NCBI GenBank assembly: GCA_030153205.1
Contig: JASLHV010000076.1
Span: 1 to 13,123 of the forward strand
DNA: 13,123 nt
From: Roseiarcus sp.
GTDB lineage: Bacteria; Pseudomonadota; Alphaproteobacteria; Rhizobiales; Beijerinckiaceae
Direction: 5' to 3'
The translations under genes and the position numbers were made by a program. How positions within the stretch are numbered: the stretch's first letter is position 1; the number at the start of each line of letters is the position of its first letter. This document shows, piece after piece, positions 1-6,086 of this stretch. Below the pieces are notes generated by a model. It did no database searches, was not told the DNA's origin, and was given only the letters and a program-made list of their open reading frames with translations.

Positions 1-177
1 CGATACCTCCGGCGTGACGGGAGGGTTGGGGAGAGGCTAAGTCGCCGCCTGTTTCTCTTCCTCTGACTCGGTGCTAGGCTCCTGATGCGCGCGCCAGCGC
101 GCCAAACGAAAGCGGCGTTGTCATCGAATTTCGACGATGACGCGCTAAAGCTTATAGACGGAAGGGGAGAGCGGCTG

Positions 178-669
178 ATGGTTAAAGGCCCGCGTCGTAT
201 TGGCTCCTTTGTTGGATTGTTCGTCGTGAGCGCCGCGCTCGCCGGCTGCAATTCGCTCTTGTCTTCTTCGGCCCCGCCCGCGCCAGCGGTCCCGGCCGTT
301 GCGCCGTCGAACCTCCCCGCCAGTCAATTCGTCGGTTCATGGGGCCTCGCCTCCTATCATCGCGCGGAAGATCGCGAGCGCACGGAGAAGGAAGCCAAGG
401 GGCAATGCGGCAAACCCTATGTCATCGGCGCCGGGCCCAATGGCGGCGTCATGATGCATCTCGCCGATCAGGCGACGCCGAGCGAATTGGCGTTGAAAGG
501 CGGCGACGGCGGACGCACGTTCATTGGCCCAGCCAATGAAGCGGCAGGCGGCGCGGATGATCGCGAAGTCATCCAGACCTCAGCCGATTCCTTCACCACG
601 CGCTGGGTCGACGCGGACAATGCGCAGCGCTACGGGACGATGGTCTACGAGCGTTGCAAAGGAAAATAG
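178..669 (+). CDS. Small outer-membrane lipoprotein, function unknown
   Basis: Predicted lipoprotein of 163 aa. The ATG at 178 follows a purine-rich AAGGGGAG ribosome site and gives a textbook lipoprotein signal: basic n-region (KGPRR), hydrophobic core, and lipobox L-A-G-C with the acylated Cys at residue 24. The residue after it is Asn, not Asp, which by the E. coli sorting rule favours the outer membrane. A Pro/Ala-rich linker (about 32-48) precedes a compact globular domain (about 50-161) with two further cysteines, C77 and C160, that could form a disulfide. The domain includes VGSWGLASYH and GPNGGVMMHLADQA. From memory similar proteins occur as hypotheticals in Rhizobiales, but I cannot name a function. 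The frame is open back to 85, but that extension lacks a signal and would bury the lipobox, so I reject it. It heads a cluster with the L,D-transpeptidase 32 bp downstream. Confidence 0.85.
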   Translation: MVKGPRRIGSFVGLFVVSAALAGCNSLLSSSAPPAPAVPAVAPSNLPASQFVGSWGLASYHRAEDRERTEKEAKGQCGKPYVIGAGPNGGVMMHLADQATPSELALKGGDGGRTFIGPANEAAGGADDREVIQTSADSFTTRWVDADNAQRYGTMVYERCKGK

Positions 670-701
670 GACGAAAATTATTCGACGGAGGCGCATCAAG
701 A

Positions 702-1325
702 ATGGTCCGATTGCGTAGTTTCGCCATACTCGCCGCATTCGCGCTGGCGTTGGGCGTCGCCGACATGCGCTCTCACGCCCAATCCGTGATTGCGGCGCCG
801 GCTGAGGTCGATATGAATGTCGTCGACCAGCCGGGCGTGGAGCCGAAGCCTGAGGAGGAACAGCTCAGCGGGCCATGGGAGAAACAGAGCGTCTTCTATC
901 GCACCAACGAACCGCCGGGCACGGTGATTATCGTCACCTCCGAGCGCTTTCTTTATCTCGTTCAAGGCAATAATCGCGCGATCCGCTATGGCATCGGGGT
1001 CGGCCGCGACGGGTTTCAATGGTCCGGCATGCAGAAAGTCAGCCGCAAGCAGGAATGGCCGGATTGGCGCCCGCCGCCGGAGATGATCGAGCGCCAGCCC
1101 TATCTGCCGCGTTTCATGGCCGGCGGCCCTGGCAATCCCCTGGGCGCGCGCGCTTTGTACCTGGGCCAGACGGTCTATCGTATCCATGGCACGAACCAAC
1201 CCGAGACGATCGGCCACGCCGTCTCTTCGGGCTGCTTCCGGCTGGTCAACAATGACGTCATCGATCTCTTTGATCGCGTGCCGGTCGGAACGCGCGTCAT
1301 CATCAAACAGGCTGCGAGCCTTTAA
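702..1325 (+). CDS. Secreted L,D-transpeptidase (YkuD/ErfK family)
   Basis: Periplasmic enzyme of 207 aa, expected to form 3-3 peptidoglycan cross-links, attach outer-membrane proteins to peptidoglycan, or exchange D-amino acids on stem peptides. A signal sequence lies at residues 1-27 (MVRLRSFAIL, then a hydrophobic stretch, then AQS). A linker with many Pro and Glu residues follows (about 35-60), and the YkuD domain runs from about 72 to the end. The active site is visible as H162-G-T-N, then H172, then S176-G-C178-F-R. The common SHGC motif is SSGC here, which is usual in alphaproteobacterial members. The ATG at 702 has a GGAGG-type site about 10 nt upstream; the open frame back to 654 overlaps the lipoprotein stop and delays the signal, so it is less likely. 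It sits between a lipoprotein and a binding protein in the same direction, so co-transcription is probable. The substrate preference cannot be read from sequence. Confidence 0.92.
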   Translation: MVRLRSFAILAAFALALGVADMRSHAQSVIAAPAEVDMNVVDQPGVEPKPEEEQLSGPWEKQSVFYRTNEPPGTVIIVTSERFLYLVQGNNRAIRYGIGVGRDGFQWSGMQKVSRKQEWPDWRPPPEMIERQPYLPRFMAGGPGNPLGARALYLGQTVYRIHGTNQPETIGHAVSSGCFRLVNNDVIDLFDRVPVGTRVIIKQAASL

Positions 1326-1341
1326 GGAGGAGGATTTGGTG

Positions 1342-2361
1342 ATGCGGTTGAAACGCAGCCTCTTCGCTCTTGCGCTCCTTTTCGGCGGCGCGTCCGCGCC
1401 TTCGGCTTTCGCCGGCACGCTCGAAGACATCCGTCAGCGCGACGCGCTGATTTGCGGCGTGAGCCAGGGCGTTCCGGGTTTTTCGAGCGCTGAGGCCGGC
1501 GGCGTCTGGTCCGGCTTCGACGTCGACTTTTGTCACGCTTTAGCGGCTGCATCGCTTGGCGACGCCGCTAAAGTACGCTTCGTCCCATTGTCGGCCGACG
1601 AGCGGTTCGAAGCCCTGAAGACGAAGAAGATCGACGTTCTGGCCCGCAACTCGACCTGGACCATGGGTCGCGAAACGGAGCTCGGCCTCGTCTTCGCCGG
1701 GGTGAATTACTACGACGGGCAAGGCTTTCTCGTGCCGAAGGCCAAACGCGTCGATAGTGCTTTGGACCTCGACGGCAGCAAGGTCTGCGTACAATCGGGC
1801 ACGACGACCGAGCTCAACGTCAGGGATTTTTTTCAGACCAATCACATGAACATGGACCTGGTCGTGACGCCGACGGTGGACGAATTGCAAAAAGCCTATG
1901 AATCGGGCCGATGCGATGTGATGACCAACGACGTCTCCGGCCTCTATGCGATCCGTACCAAACTCGCCAAGCCGACCGATCATGTCATCCTTGCCGATGT
2001 GATTTCAAAAGAACCGCTTGGTCCTTCGGTCCGACAAGACGACATGACCTGGTTCAATATTGTGAAATGGGTCAACTTCGCTTTGATTGACGCCGAGGAG
2101 CTTGGGATCGGCGCAAAAACAATCGACGATGCCTCGAAGTCGCAGAAGCCCGAAGTCCGGCGCTTCGTCGGAGCCGAGGGCGACTTCGGCAAACAGCTCG
2201 GCCTGTCGCCGACTTGGGCGGCGGCGGCGGTGAAGGCCTCCGGCAATTATGCCGAGATATTCGAGCGCAACCTCGGCGCGAAATCAAAGCTCGGCATTCC
2301 GCGCGGCCTTAACGAGCTTTGGACCAACGGCGGCATCCAATACGCGCCGCCGATCCGCTAA
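1342..2361 (+). CDS. Amino-acid ABC transporter substrate-binding protein, AapJ/BztA-like
   Basis: Periplasmic solute-binding protein (SBP_bac_3 fold) of 339 aa, close in sequence style to AapJ/BztA, the general L-amino-acid receptors of alphaproteobacteria. A Sec signal with cleavage after AFA (residues 22-24) is clear. Hallmarks of this subgroup are CGVSQGVPGF (38-47), ARNSTWTM (101-108), NYYDGQGF (122-129), VCVQSGTTTELN (148-159), SGRCDVMTND (188-197) and the later KEPLGPSVRQ. Four cysteines (38, 64, 149, 191) match positions I recall as conserved in AapJ and probably form disulfides. The start is set by a strong AAGGAGGAGG site overlapping the previous stop codon; a GTG one codon earlier is the only close alternative. 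No permease or ATPase gene is adjacent, so it either feeds a transporter encoded elsewhere or senses a ligand. Its end overlaps the convergent DUF2239 gene by 4 bp. Confidence 0.93.
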   Translation: MRLKRSLFALALLFGGASAPSAFAGTLEDIRQRDALICGVSQGVPGFSSAEAGGVWSGFDVDFCHALAAASLGDAAKVRFVPLSADERFEALKTKKIDVLARNSTWTMGRETELGLVFAGVNYYDGQGFLVPKAKRVDSALDLDGSKVCVQSGTTTELNVRDFFQTNHMNMDLVVTPTVDELQKAYESGRCDVMTNDVSGLYAIRTKLAKPTDHVILADVISKEPLGPSVRQDDMTWFNIVKWVNFALIDAEELGIGAKTIDDASKSQKPEVRRFVGAEGDFGKQLGLSPTWAAAAVKASGNYAEIFERNLGAKSKLGIPRGLNELWTNGGIQYAPPIR

Positions 2362-2957
2362 GCGGTCTCGGCTTCGAACGCGCCCTCGCTGAGGGCGCCG
2401 GCGTGGTCGGCGATGTCGCGCGGCCATGCGCTCGTAAGAGCGAGAAACTTTTCGCGAGAGCCGGCGAAGAGAGCGCGGGTCGCCTCTTCGAAATGCGGGC
2501 GGTCGCCCGCCATTGCGGAAAGAAAACGATAGGCCCTTTCCTGTGCGCGCCGCCGGCGGTCGCGACCTTGTTTATCGCGCGCGGCCTCTTCGACGAGTTT
2601 GCGCAAGGCGACTGAAGCGCCGCCGGGCTGGCCGGCCAGCCAGTCCCAGTGACGCGGCAGCAGGGTCACTTCGCGCGGCACGACGCCGAGTTTGGGCCGG
2701 CCGGGGCCACGACGCGCGGCCTCGCCGTGACCCGCCGCGATCAAGGCGCGCTCGGCGCTCTTTTCGACATCCGCCACAGAGCCGCGGAAGTCGACCTCGA
2801 TGGGCCGCGCCGCCTCATCGTCGAAAACAAGTATTTCGCCGGAAAGACCATTTTCTCTCGCGTCTTTGACGGCGATAGCGACGTCGCGCAGGAGGCCGGC
2901 GGCTATGCGACGTTCGCCGATAAAGGCGGTGAAAAGCGGCTCGGCATTTTCCGGCAT
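2358..2957 (-). CDS. DUF2239 family protein, possible DNA-binding regulator
   Basis: Protein of 199 aa recognised as DUF2239, a family without a defined function to my knowledge. The N-terminal part (about 7-75) looks like a small alpha/beta domain (FTAFIGERRIAAG, ILVFDDEAARPIEVDFRG). Then come a basic GPGRPKLG hinge (84-91) and the family hallmark EVTLLPRHWDWLA followed by GGASVALRKLVEEAA (96-126). A charged helix (127-145, Arg-rich) and an acidic tail follow. The 96-126 stretch reads as strand-helix-helix and resembles a ribbon-helix-helix DNA-binding unit; this is my inference. The ATG at 2957 has AGGAG exactly 7 nt upstream. An in-frame TTG two codons earlier is only 1 nt from the same site, so I reject it. 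A strong promoter flanked by palindromic repeats lies directly upstream, consistent with regulated, perhaps self-regulated, expression. The stop codon interlocks with that of the convergent binding-protein gene. Confidence 0.88.
   Translation of the reverse strand: MPENAEPLFTAFIGERRIAAGLLRDVAIAVKDARENGLSGEILVFDDEAARPIEVDFRGSVADVEKSAERALIAAGHGEAARRGPGRPKLGVVPREVTLLPRHWDWLAGQPGGASVALRKLVEEAARDKQGRDRRRRAQERAYRFLSAMAGDRPHFEEATRALFAGSREKFLALTSAWPRDIADHAGALSEGAFEAETA
2380..2398. repeat. GC-rich perfect hairpin just after the amino-acid-binding protein gene
   Basis: An 8-bp perfect inverted repeat, GCGCCCTC and GAGGGCGC, with a 3-nt loop. It starts 18 bp past the stop codon of the binding-protein gene and lies inside the last codons of the convergent DUF2239 gene. 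It could slow or stop transcription of the upstream cluster or protect its mRNA 3' end. No T-tract follows on the + strand, so it is not a classical intrinsic terminator. The same bases encode the DUF2239 C-terminus (GALSEGAF). Confidence 0.4.
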
Positions 2958-2981
2958 GGGCAAGCTCCTGCGAAGACGAAA

Positions 2982-3009
2982 ATTTTATCCGGATAAATAT
3001 CAAAGTCAA
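2982..3009 (-). promoter_or_regulatory. Sigma-70-type promoter of the DUF2239 gene
   Basis: On the minus strand, TTGACT (3009-3004) and TAAAAT (2987-2982) are separated by 16 bp. Each hexamer matches the -35/-10 consensus at 5 of 6 positions, which is unusually good for this GC-rich sequence. Transcription would begin near 2975, leaving an 18-nt leader that contains the AGGAG site. The -10 box overlaps the 14-bp palindrome at 2984-2997, and a second repeat copy lies 5 bp upstream of the -35, so binding there should block RNA polymerase. Confidence 0.65.
2984..2997. repeat. 14-bp perfect palindrome, candidate operator (copy 1 of ATCCGGATAAA)
   Basis: TTTATCCGGATAAA is perfectly self-complementary over 14 bp. 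It covers the spacer and most of the -10 box of the DUF2239 promoter, the position expected for a repressor site. It contains ATCCGGATAAA (2987-2997), repeated exactly at 3015-3025 with a centre-to-centre distance of 28 bp. The regulator is unknown; DUF2239 itself is one candidate. Confidence 0.6.
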
Positions 3010-3014
3010 ATAAC

Positions 3015-3025
3015 ATCCGGATAAA
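3015..3025. repeat. Second copy of the ATCCGGATAAA operator-like element
   Basis: Exact 11-bp direct repeat of 2987-2997, holding the 8-bp palindromic core ATCCGGAT. The left flank (AACATCC) breaks the longer symmetry seen in the first copy. It lies just upstream of the -35 box of the DUF2239 promoter and between that gene and the divergent small ORF, so it could serve both. Two sites on the same DNA stretch suggest cooperative binding by a dimeric regulator. Confidence 0.55.
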
Positions 3026-3125
3026 AATATCGTGATGGCGGGAATGTGAGCCGAACGCGGGAACAATCCGATTGCCCAATTCATTGTGCGCCGCGAAGGG
3101 GGCGCGGCGAAGTGGGCGTATCGGT

Positions 3126-3362
3126 GTGGCTGGAGAATATCGGACGAACGAGCGCGCGGGCTCCTATCGTGACCACGCGCGACAGTGCCTTAATGCGGCG
3201 ATCCGTGCGGCGAATGTGGATACGTGCAGCGCGTTCCTCGAACTGGCTTTCGGCTGGACGCGCCTCGCCAAGCGTTTAGAAGCCGAGAGTTCGCAGGGCG
3301 ATGACCTGGGCGACGCGCTTCAGTCGGTGAGCGTCATTTTCATCAAGCCGAGACGCGAGTAA
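3126..3362 (+). CDS. Small helical conserved hypothetical protein
   Basis: Small soluble protein of about 78 aa with no signal peptide and no membrane segment. The core SYRDHARQCLNAAI and FLELAFGWTRLAKRLEAE reads as two amphipathic helices. It resembles, from memory, a group of short Rhizobiales hypotheticals of pattern YR-x2-A-x2-CL, then FLELA-x2-W-x-RLA. No function is known to me. The start is uncertain: there is no ATG. Candidates are GTG 3126 (chosen, just before the conserved part), TTG 3084 and TTG 3072 (96 codons); none has a good ribosome site. It is divergent from the DUF2239 gene and convergent with holC, whose stop is 10 bp away. A weak EcfG-like promoter match lies upstream at 3060-3085. 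The family resemblance makes a real gene likely, but expression is unproven. Confidence 0.6.
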   Translation: MAGEYRTNERAGSYRDHARQCLNAAIRAANVDTCSAFLELAFGWTRLAKRLEAESSQGDDLGDALQSVSVIFIKPRRE

Positions 3363-3372
3363 GCCGGCTCAA

Positions 3373-3837
3373 TCAGCGCGCCTGCGCCCATCGTCCAGTG
3401 TCGTCCTGGCGCCAGTAAGTCGGCGCATAGCCTGACGATTTCAATTGCGCCCATTGCGCGCGGGCGGCCGCGAGAGCCTCGGCGTCGGCGCCGTCGAACA
3501 AGAGGATCAGCCGTTCGTAGACGTCGCTTGTGGCGCGCAAAACCGGCAGCGCCTCAGCCCCGCCGATCAAGATCCGCCATTTCGCGCCATTGGGATTTTC
3601 GGCGCCGGCCGTCAGCAGGATCGGTTGCTTGTCAGGCTCGCCGTCGCGCGCCAATCCGTGCGGCAGAAAACTCTCGTCGGAATAGGTCCACAGACGTTCG
3701 TCGAGCGCTTCGAGCAGTTCGGTCGCAGGCGCTTCGACAATTGCTTTTACGCCTTGCGCCAGCGCTTCCTCGAGCAGCGAGGGCAGGGCCTCTTCGAGCT
3801 TGCGCCTTTCGAGATGATAAAAGCGCACCTCGGGCAT
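3373..3837 (-). CDS. holC: DNA polymerase III chi subunit
   Basis: Chi subunit of the DNA polymerase III clamp-loader assembly, 154 aa, about the family's usual length. Chi links the clamp loader (through psi, where present) to single-stranded DNA-binding protein on the lagging strand. Family signs are the N-terminal EVRFYHLERRKLEEALPSLL, the central hallmark LDERLWTYSDESFLPHG (about 45-61), and QPILLT followed by a G-G-A-E segment (71-95). The C-terminus ends in RWAQAR. Alphaproteobacterial chi proteins often work without a recognisable psi, but that gene is not in view. It is the last gene of a minus-strand group after pepA and a secreted unknown protein, with a 9-bp gap. The ribosome site is weak (AAAGAA), so coupling to the upstream gene is plausible. 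The linkage to pepA is also known in E. coli. Confidence 0.95.
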   Translation of the reverse strand: MPEVRFYHLERRKLEEALPSLLEEALAQGVKAIVEAPATELLEALDERLWTYSDESFLPHGLARDGEPDKQPILLTAGAENPNGAKWRILIGGAEALPVLRATSDVYERLILLFDGADAEALAAARAQWAQLKSSGYAPTYWRQDDTGRWAQAR

Positions 3838-3846
3838 CGACGTTCT

Positions 3847-4392
3847 TTAGCCGCCGGGGCCGACGATGATCAGCGCCCGATCCGTATCAGTATAGATGAG
3901 CCCGAGGCCGACGGCGCCGGGCAAATGCTCCTCGGTCTTGCCTGAAATATAAGCGTCGCCGCGTTCCTTTGAGGCCGCGAGATACTCGCGCACATCGGCG
4001 CTCATCTCGCGCAATTTCGTCGCCGCTTTGGCTTCGTCCCAGCCGAGCGCGGCGCGCAGGCCGGCGTTTTGGAAACGCTCGAAACTCGAAAGCGTATGGG
4101 CCGAGGCGGGCTCGGCGACGCGCGCTTCGAAACGCTCCATCTCATCGCCCTTGCAAGTCAAAGTCCCGTCGACATCGGCGTTTGTCGTCACGTCGAAAAC
4201 GTTCGCCGAACTTTTGGCGCGCGAGACGATGATCGAATGGGCAAAATCGACCTGCAAATCCGAGGCGGTCTTGCGTAGATTGGCGATAAAAGCGTCGCAG
4301 CCGGCGAGCGGCGATTTCGCCTCGGCGCCGTCGGCCGCCAAGAAAAACGCCGCGACGGCGAAAGCCGCGCTCTTCGTACTCCCGCGCTTCAT
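3847..4392 (-). CDS. Secreted two-cysteine protein, function unknown
   Basis: Exported protein of 181 aa that I do not recognise. Residues 1-25 (MKRGSTKSAAFAVAAFFL, ending GAEA) form a Sec signal with likely cleavage after AEA. The mature part has exactly two cysteines, C32 (LAGCDAF) and C80 (TLTCKGD), likely a disulfide. It is mostly mixed alpha/beta, with a central helix-rich portion (about 84-145) and a hydrophobic C-terminal strand (ALIIVGPGG). No membrane segment remains after cleavage. The ATG at 4392 has GGAG 5 nt upstream and gives a well-formed signal. The ATG at 4413 forms an ATGA overlap with the pepA stop and would add seven residues; it remains possible. The gene lies between pepA and holC, two cytosolic housekeeping genes that are directly linked in E. 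coli, so it is an insertion or lineage-specific addition in that pair. Confidence 0.85.
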   Translation of the reverse strand: MKRGSTKSAAFAVAAFFLAADGAEAKSPLAGCDAFIANLRKTASDLQVDFAHSIIVSRAKSSANVFDVTTNADVDGTLTCKGDEMERFEARVAEPASAHTLSSFERFQNAGLRAALGWDEAKAATKLREMSADVREYLAASKERGDAYISGKTEEHLPGAVGLGLIYTDTDRALIIVGPGG

Positions 4393-4409
4393 GATCGCTC
4401 CGCGTTGCG

Positions 4410-5903
4410 TCATTTCTCGTAATGGTCCGCGACGAGGCGATCAAGCAGCCGAACGCCCCAGCCCGAGGCCCAAGAGCGGTTGATCTCGCTCGACGGCGAG
4501 CCGAATCCGGTTCCCGCAATATCGAGATGCGCCCAAGGCGCGCCATTGACGAAGCGTTGGAGGAATTGAGCCGCGGTGATCGAGCCGGCATGTCGTCCGC
4601 CGGTGTTTTTCACATCGGCGAATTTGGAGTCGATCAGCTTGTCGTAGGCCGCTTCGAGCGGCATGCGCCAAACCTTTTCTCCCGTGGCTTTGCCAGCCTC
4701 GGCGAGGCGGTTCGCCAATTCATCGTCGTTGGAGAAAAGGCCCGCGCGCTCATGGCCCAAGGCGACAAGAATGGCGCCGGTGAGGGTCGCCAAGTCGATC
4801 ATAAAGCTCGGCTTGTACTTGTCCTGAATGTACCAGAGCACGTCAGCGAGAACGAGGCGGCCTTCTGCGTCCGTATTGATCACCTCGATGGTCTGGCCTG
4901 ACATCGAGGTCAGGATATCGCCGGGCCGGATCGCCTTGCCGTCCGGCATATTCTCGACGAGGCCGATCGCGCCGATCGCGTTCACTTTGGCCTTGCGGCT
5001 CGCCAGCGCGTGCATGAGGCCGACGACGCAAGCCGCGCCGGCCATATCGCCCTTCATATCCTCCATGCCTGCCGCGGGCTTGATCGAGATGCCGCCCGTA
5101 TCGAAACACACGCCTTTGCCAATAAAGGCGACGGGTTTCGCCGCCTTGGCGCCTTTCGCGCCGTTCCAGCGCATAACGACGAGGCGACTTTCCCGCTCGG
5201 ACCCTTGGCCGACGCCGAGGAGCGAGCCCATGCCGAGCTTGGTCATCGCCTTTTCGTCGAGCGTGTCGATTTGCACGCCGAGTTTGGCGAGGGCGCCCGC
5301 TCTTTTGGCGAATTCTTGCGGAAAGAGAACGTTCGGCGGCTCATTGACGAGATTGCGCGCGAGCTCGACGCCCTCGGCGATCGCCTCACTGTTGCGCCCG
5401 GCGCGCCGCGCAGCGGCGACGTCCGAGACGCCGATCGTCACCTTGGCGCCCTGGCCATTCTCGTCGTCGTCTTTTTTCTTGGTCTTGTATTTGTCGAATC
5501 GATAGGCCCGAAGCTTTAGGCCGAGAAGAAAGTCGCCGGCTGCCGCACCGCCCCATTCGCCTTCGCGCGCCGAGAAGAGGACAAAAGCCTGCTCGGCGCC
5601 GCCGAGCCTGCCCATGACGAAGCCGCCCAGCGCGGCAAAATCGATTTCCTTGGCGTCCTTGCCGACGCCGACGACCAAAAGCCGCGGTGCGTCAAGCCCG
5701 GGCGGGGCGAGAATGTCGAGCGCCGTCAACGCTTTCCCAGAAAACCGGGCGGTCTTGGCCGTCTCGGTTACGAGGCCCGCCGCCGCGGGCGCGAGCTCCG
5801 CGGCGCGCGGCGAAAGCTTAAGGTCCGGGCCGACAAAAACGACATAGGTTACGCCCTTCGGCCCCGCGAGCGGCGCGAAGTCGGCTCTGACAAACTCGCT
5901 CAT
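4410..5903 (-). CDS. pepA: Leucyl aminopeptidase (M17, cytosolic)
   Basis: Cytosolic M17 metallo-aminopeptidase of 497 aa (E. coli PepA is 503). It removes N-terminal residues, notably Leu, from peptides and works as a hexamer with two metal ions per site. The N-terminal regulatory domain spans about 1-165 and the catalytic domain follows. Metal ligands are K263, D268 (CFDTGG), D286 (MKGDM), D345 and E347 (NTDAEGR); catalytic residues are K275 and R349. Each is offset by exactly 7 from the E. coli numbering, so the site is intact. A Lys/Asp-rich insert (TKKKDDDENGQG, about 144-155) sits near the domain junction and may be a lineage trait. The ATG at 5903 has GAGGA 5 nt upstream and begins MSEFVRADF. 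The open frame to 5975 adds unrelated residues and is rejected. It is divergent from lptF across 183 bp and probably leads an operon with the next two minus-strand genes. Confidence 0.97.
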   Translation of the reverse strand: MSEFVRADFAPLAGPKGVTYVVFVGPDLKLSPRAAELAPAAAGLVTETAKTARFSGKALTALDILAPPGLDAPRLLVVGVGKDAKEIDFAALGGFVMGRLGGAEQAFVLFSAREGEWGGAAAGDFLLGLKLRAYRFDKYKTKKKDDDENGQGAKVTIGVSDVAAARRAGRNSEAIAEGVELARNLVNEPPNVLFPQEFAKRAGALAKLGVQIDTLDEKAMTKLGMGSLLGVGQGSERESRLVVMRWNGAKGAKAAKPVAFIGKGVCFDTGGISIKPAAGMEDMKGDMAGAACVVGLMHALASRKAKVNAIGAIGLVENMPDGKAIRPGDILTSMSGQTIEVINTDAEGRLVLADVLWYIQDKYKPSFMIDLATLTGAILVALGHERAGLFSNDDELANRLAEAGKATGEKVWRMPLEAAYDKLIDSKFADVKNTGGRHAGSITAAQFLQRFVNGAPWAHLDIAGTGFGSPSSEINRSWASGWGVRLLDRLVADHYEK

Positions 5904-6086
5904 CGATTCCTCAAGAAGGCCTTTAGCCGCGCAAGATCTCGCGCCCATCTGCGCCATTGCCGCGCGACAAATCAAGAGCCAGGGCGCAGAGGCGGGGGCT
6001 TGTCGCGAAAAGGCCTAAAGTATTCAACATGGATCGGCGGATCGCGCCCTTGCGCGCGATGCGACAAGGTTGGAAAAGCAAGCCCC

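Noticed and set aside
1..84. Tail of an upstream gene or other feature at the left edge
   Set aside because: Stops occur early in the frames I read, and no recognisable protein, RNA or repeat could be supported from so short a piece.
696..1430. Long minus-strand open frame (244 codons) opposite the L,D-transpeptidase gene
   Set aside because: It mirrors a well-supported gene, is Arg/Ala-rich without any motif or signal, and crosses into the next gene. It is a GC-rich codon shadow.
3362..3369. AGCCGGCT palindrome between the small ORF and holC
   Set aside because: An 8-bp palindrome with no loop or T-tract; expected by chance in this composition and not a terminator.
5904..6086. Promoters in the divergent pepA-lptF gap
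   Set aside because: TTGTCG at 6000 and similar boxes lack a matching -10 at proper spacing in either direction. Two AGGCCT-containing palindromes (near 5916 and 6011) look like chance.
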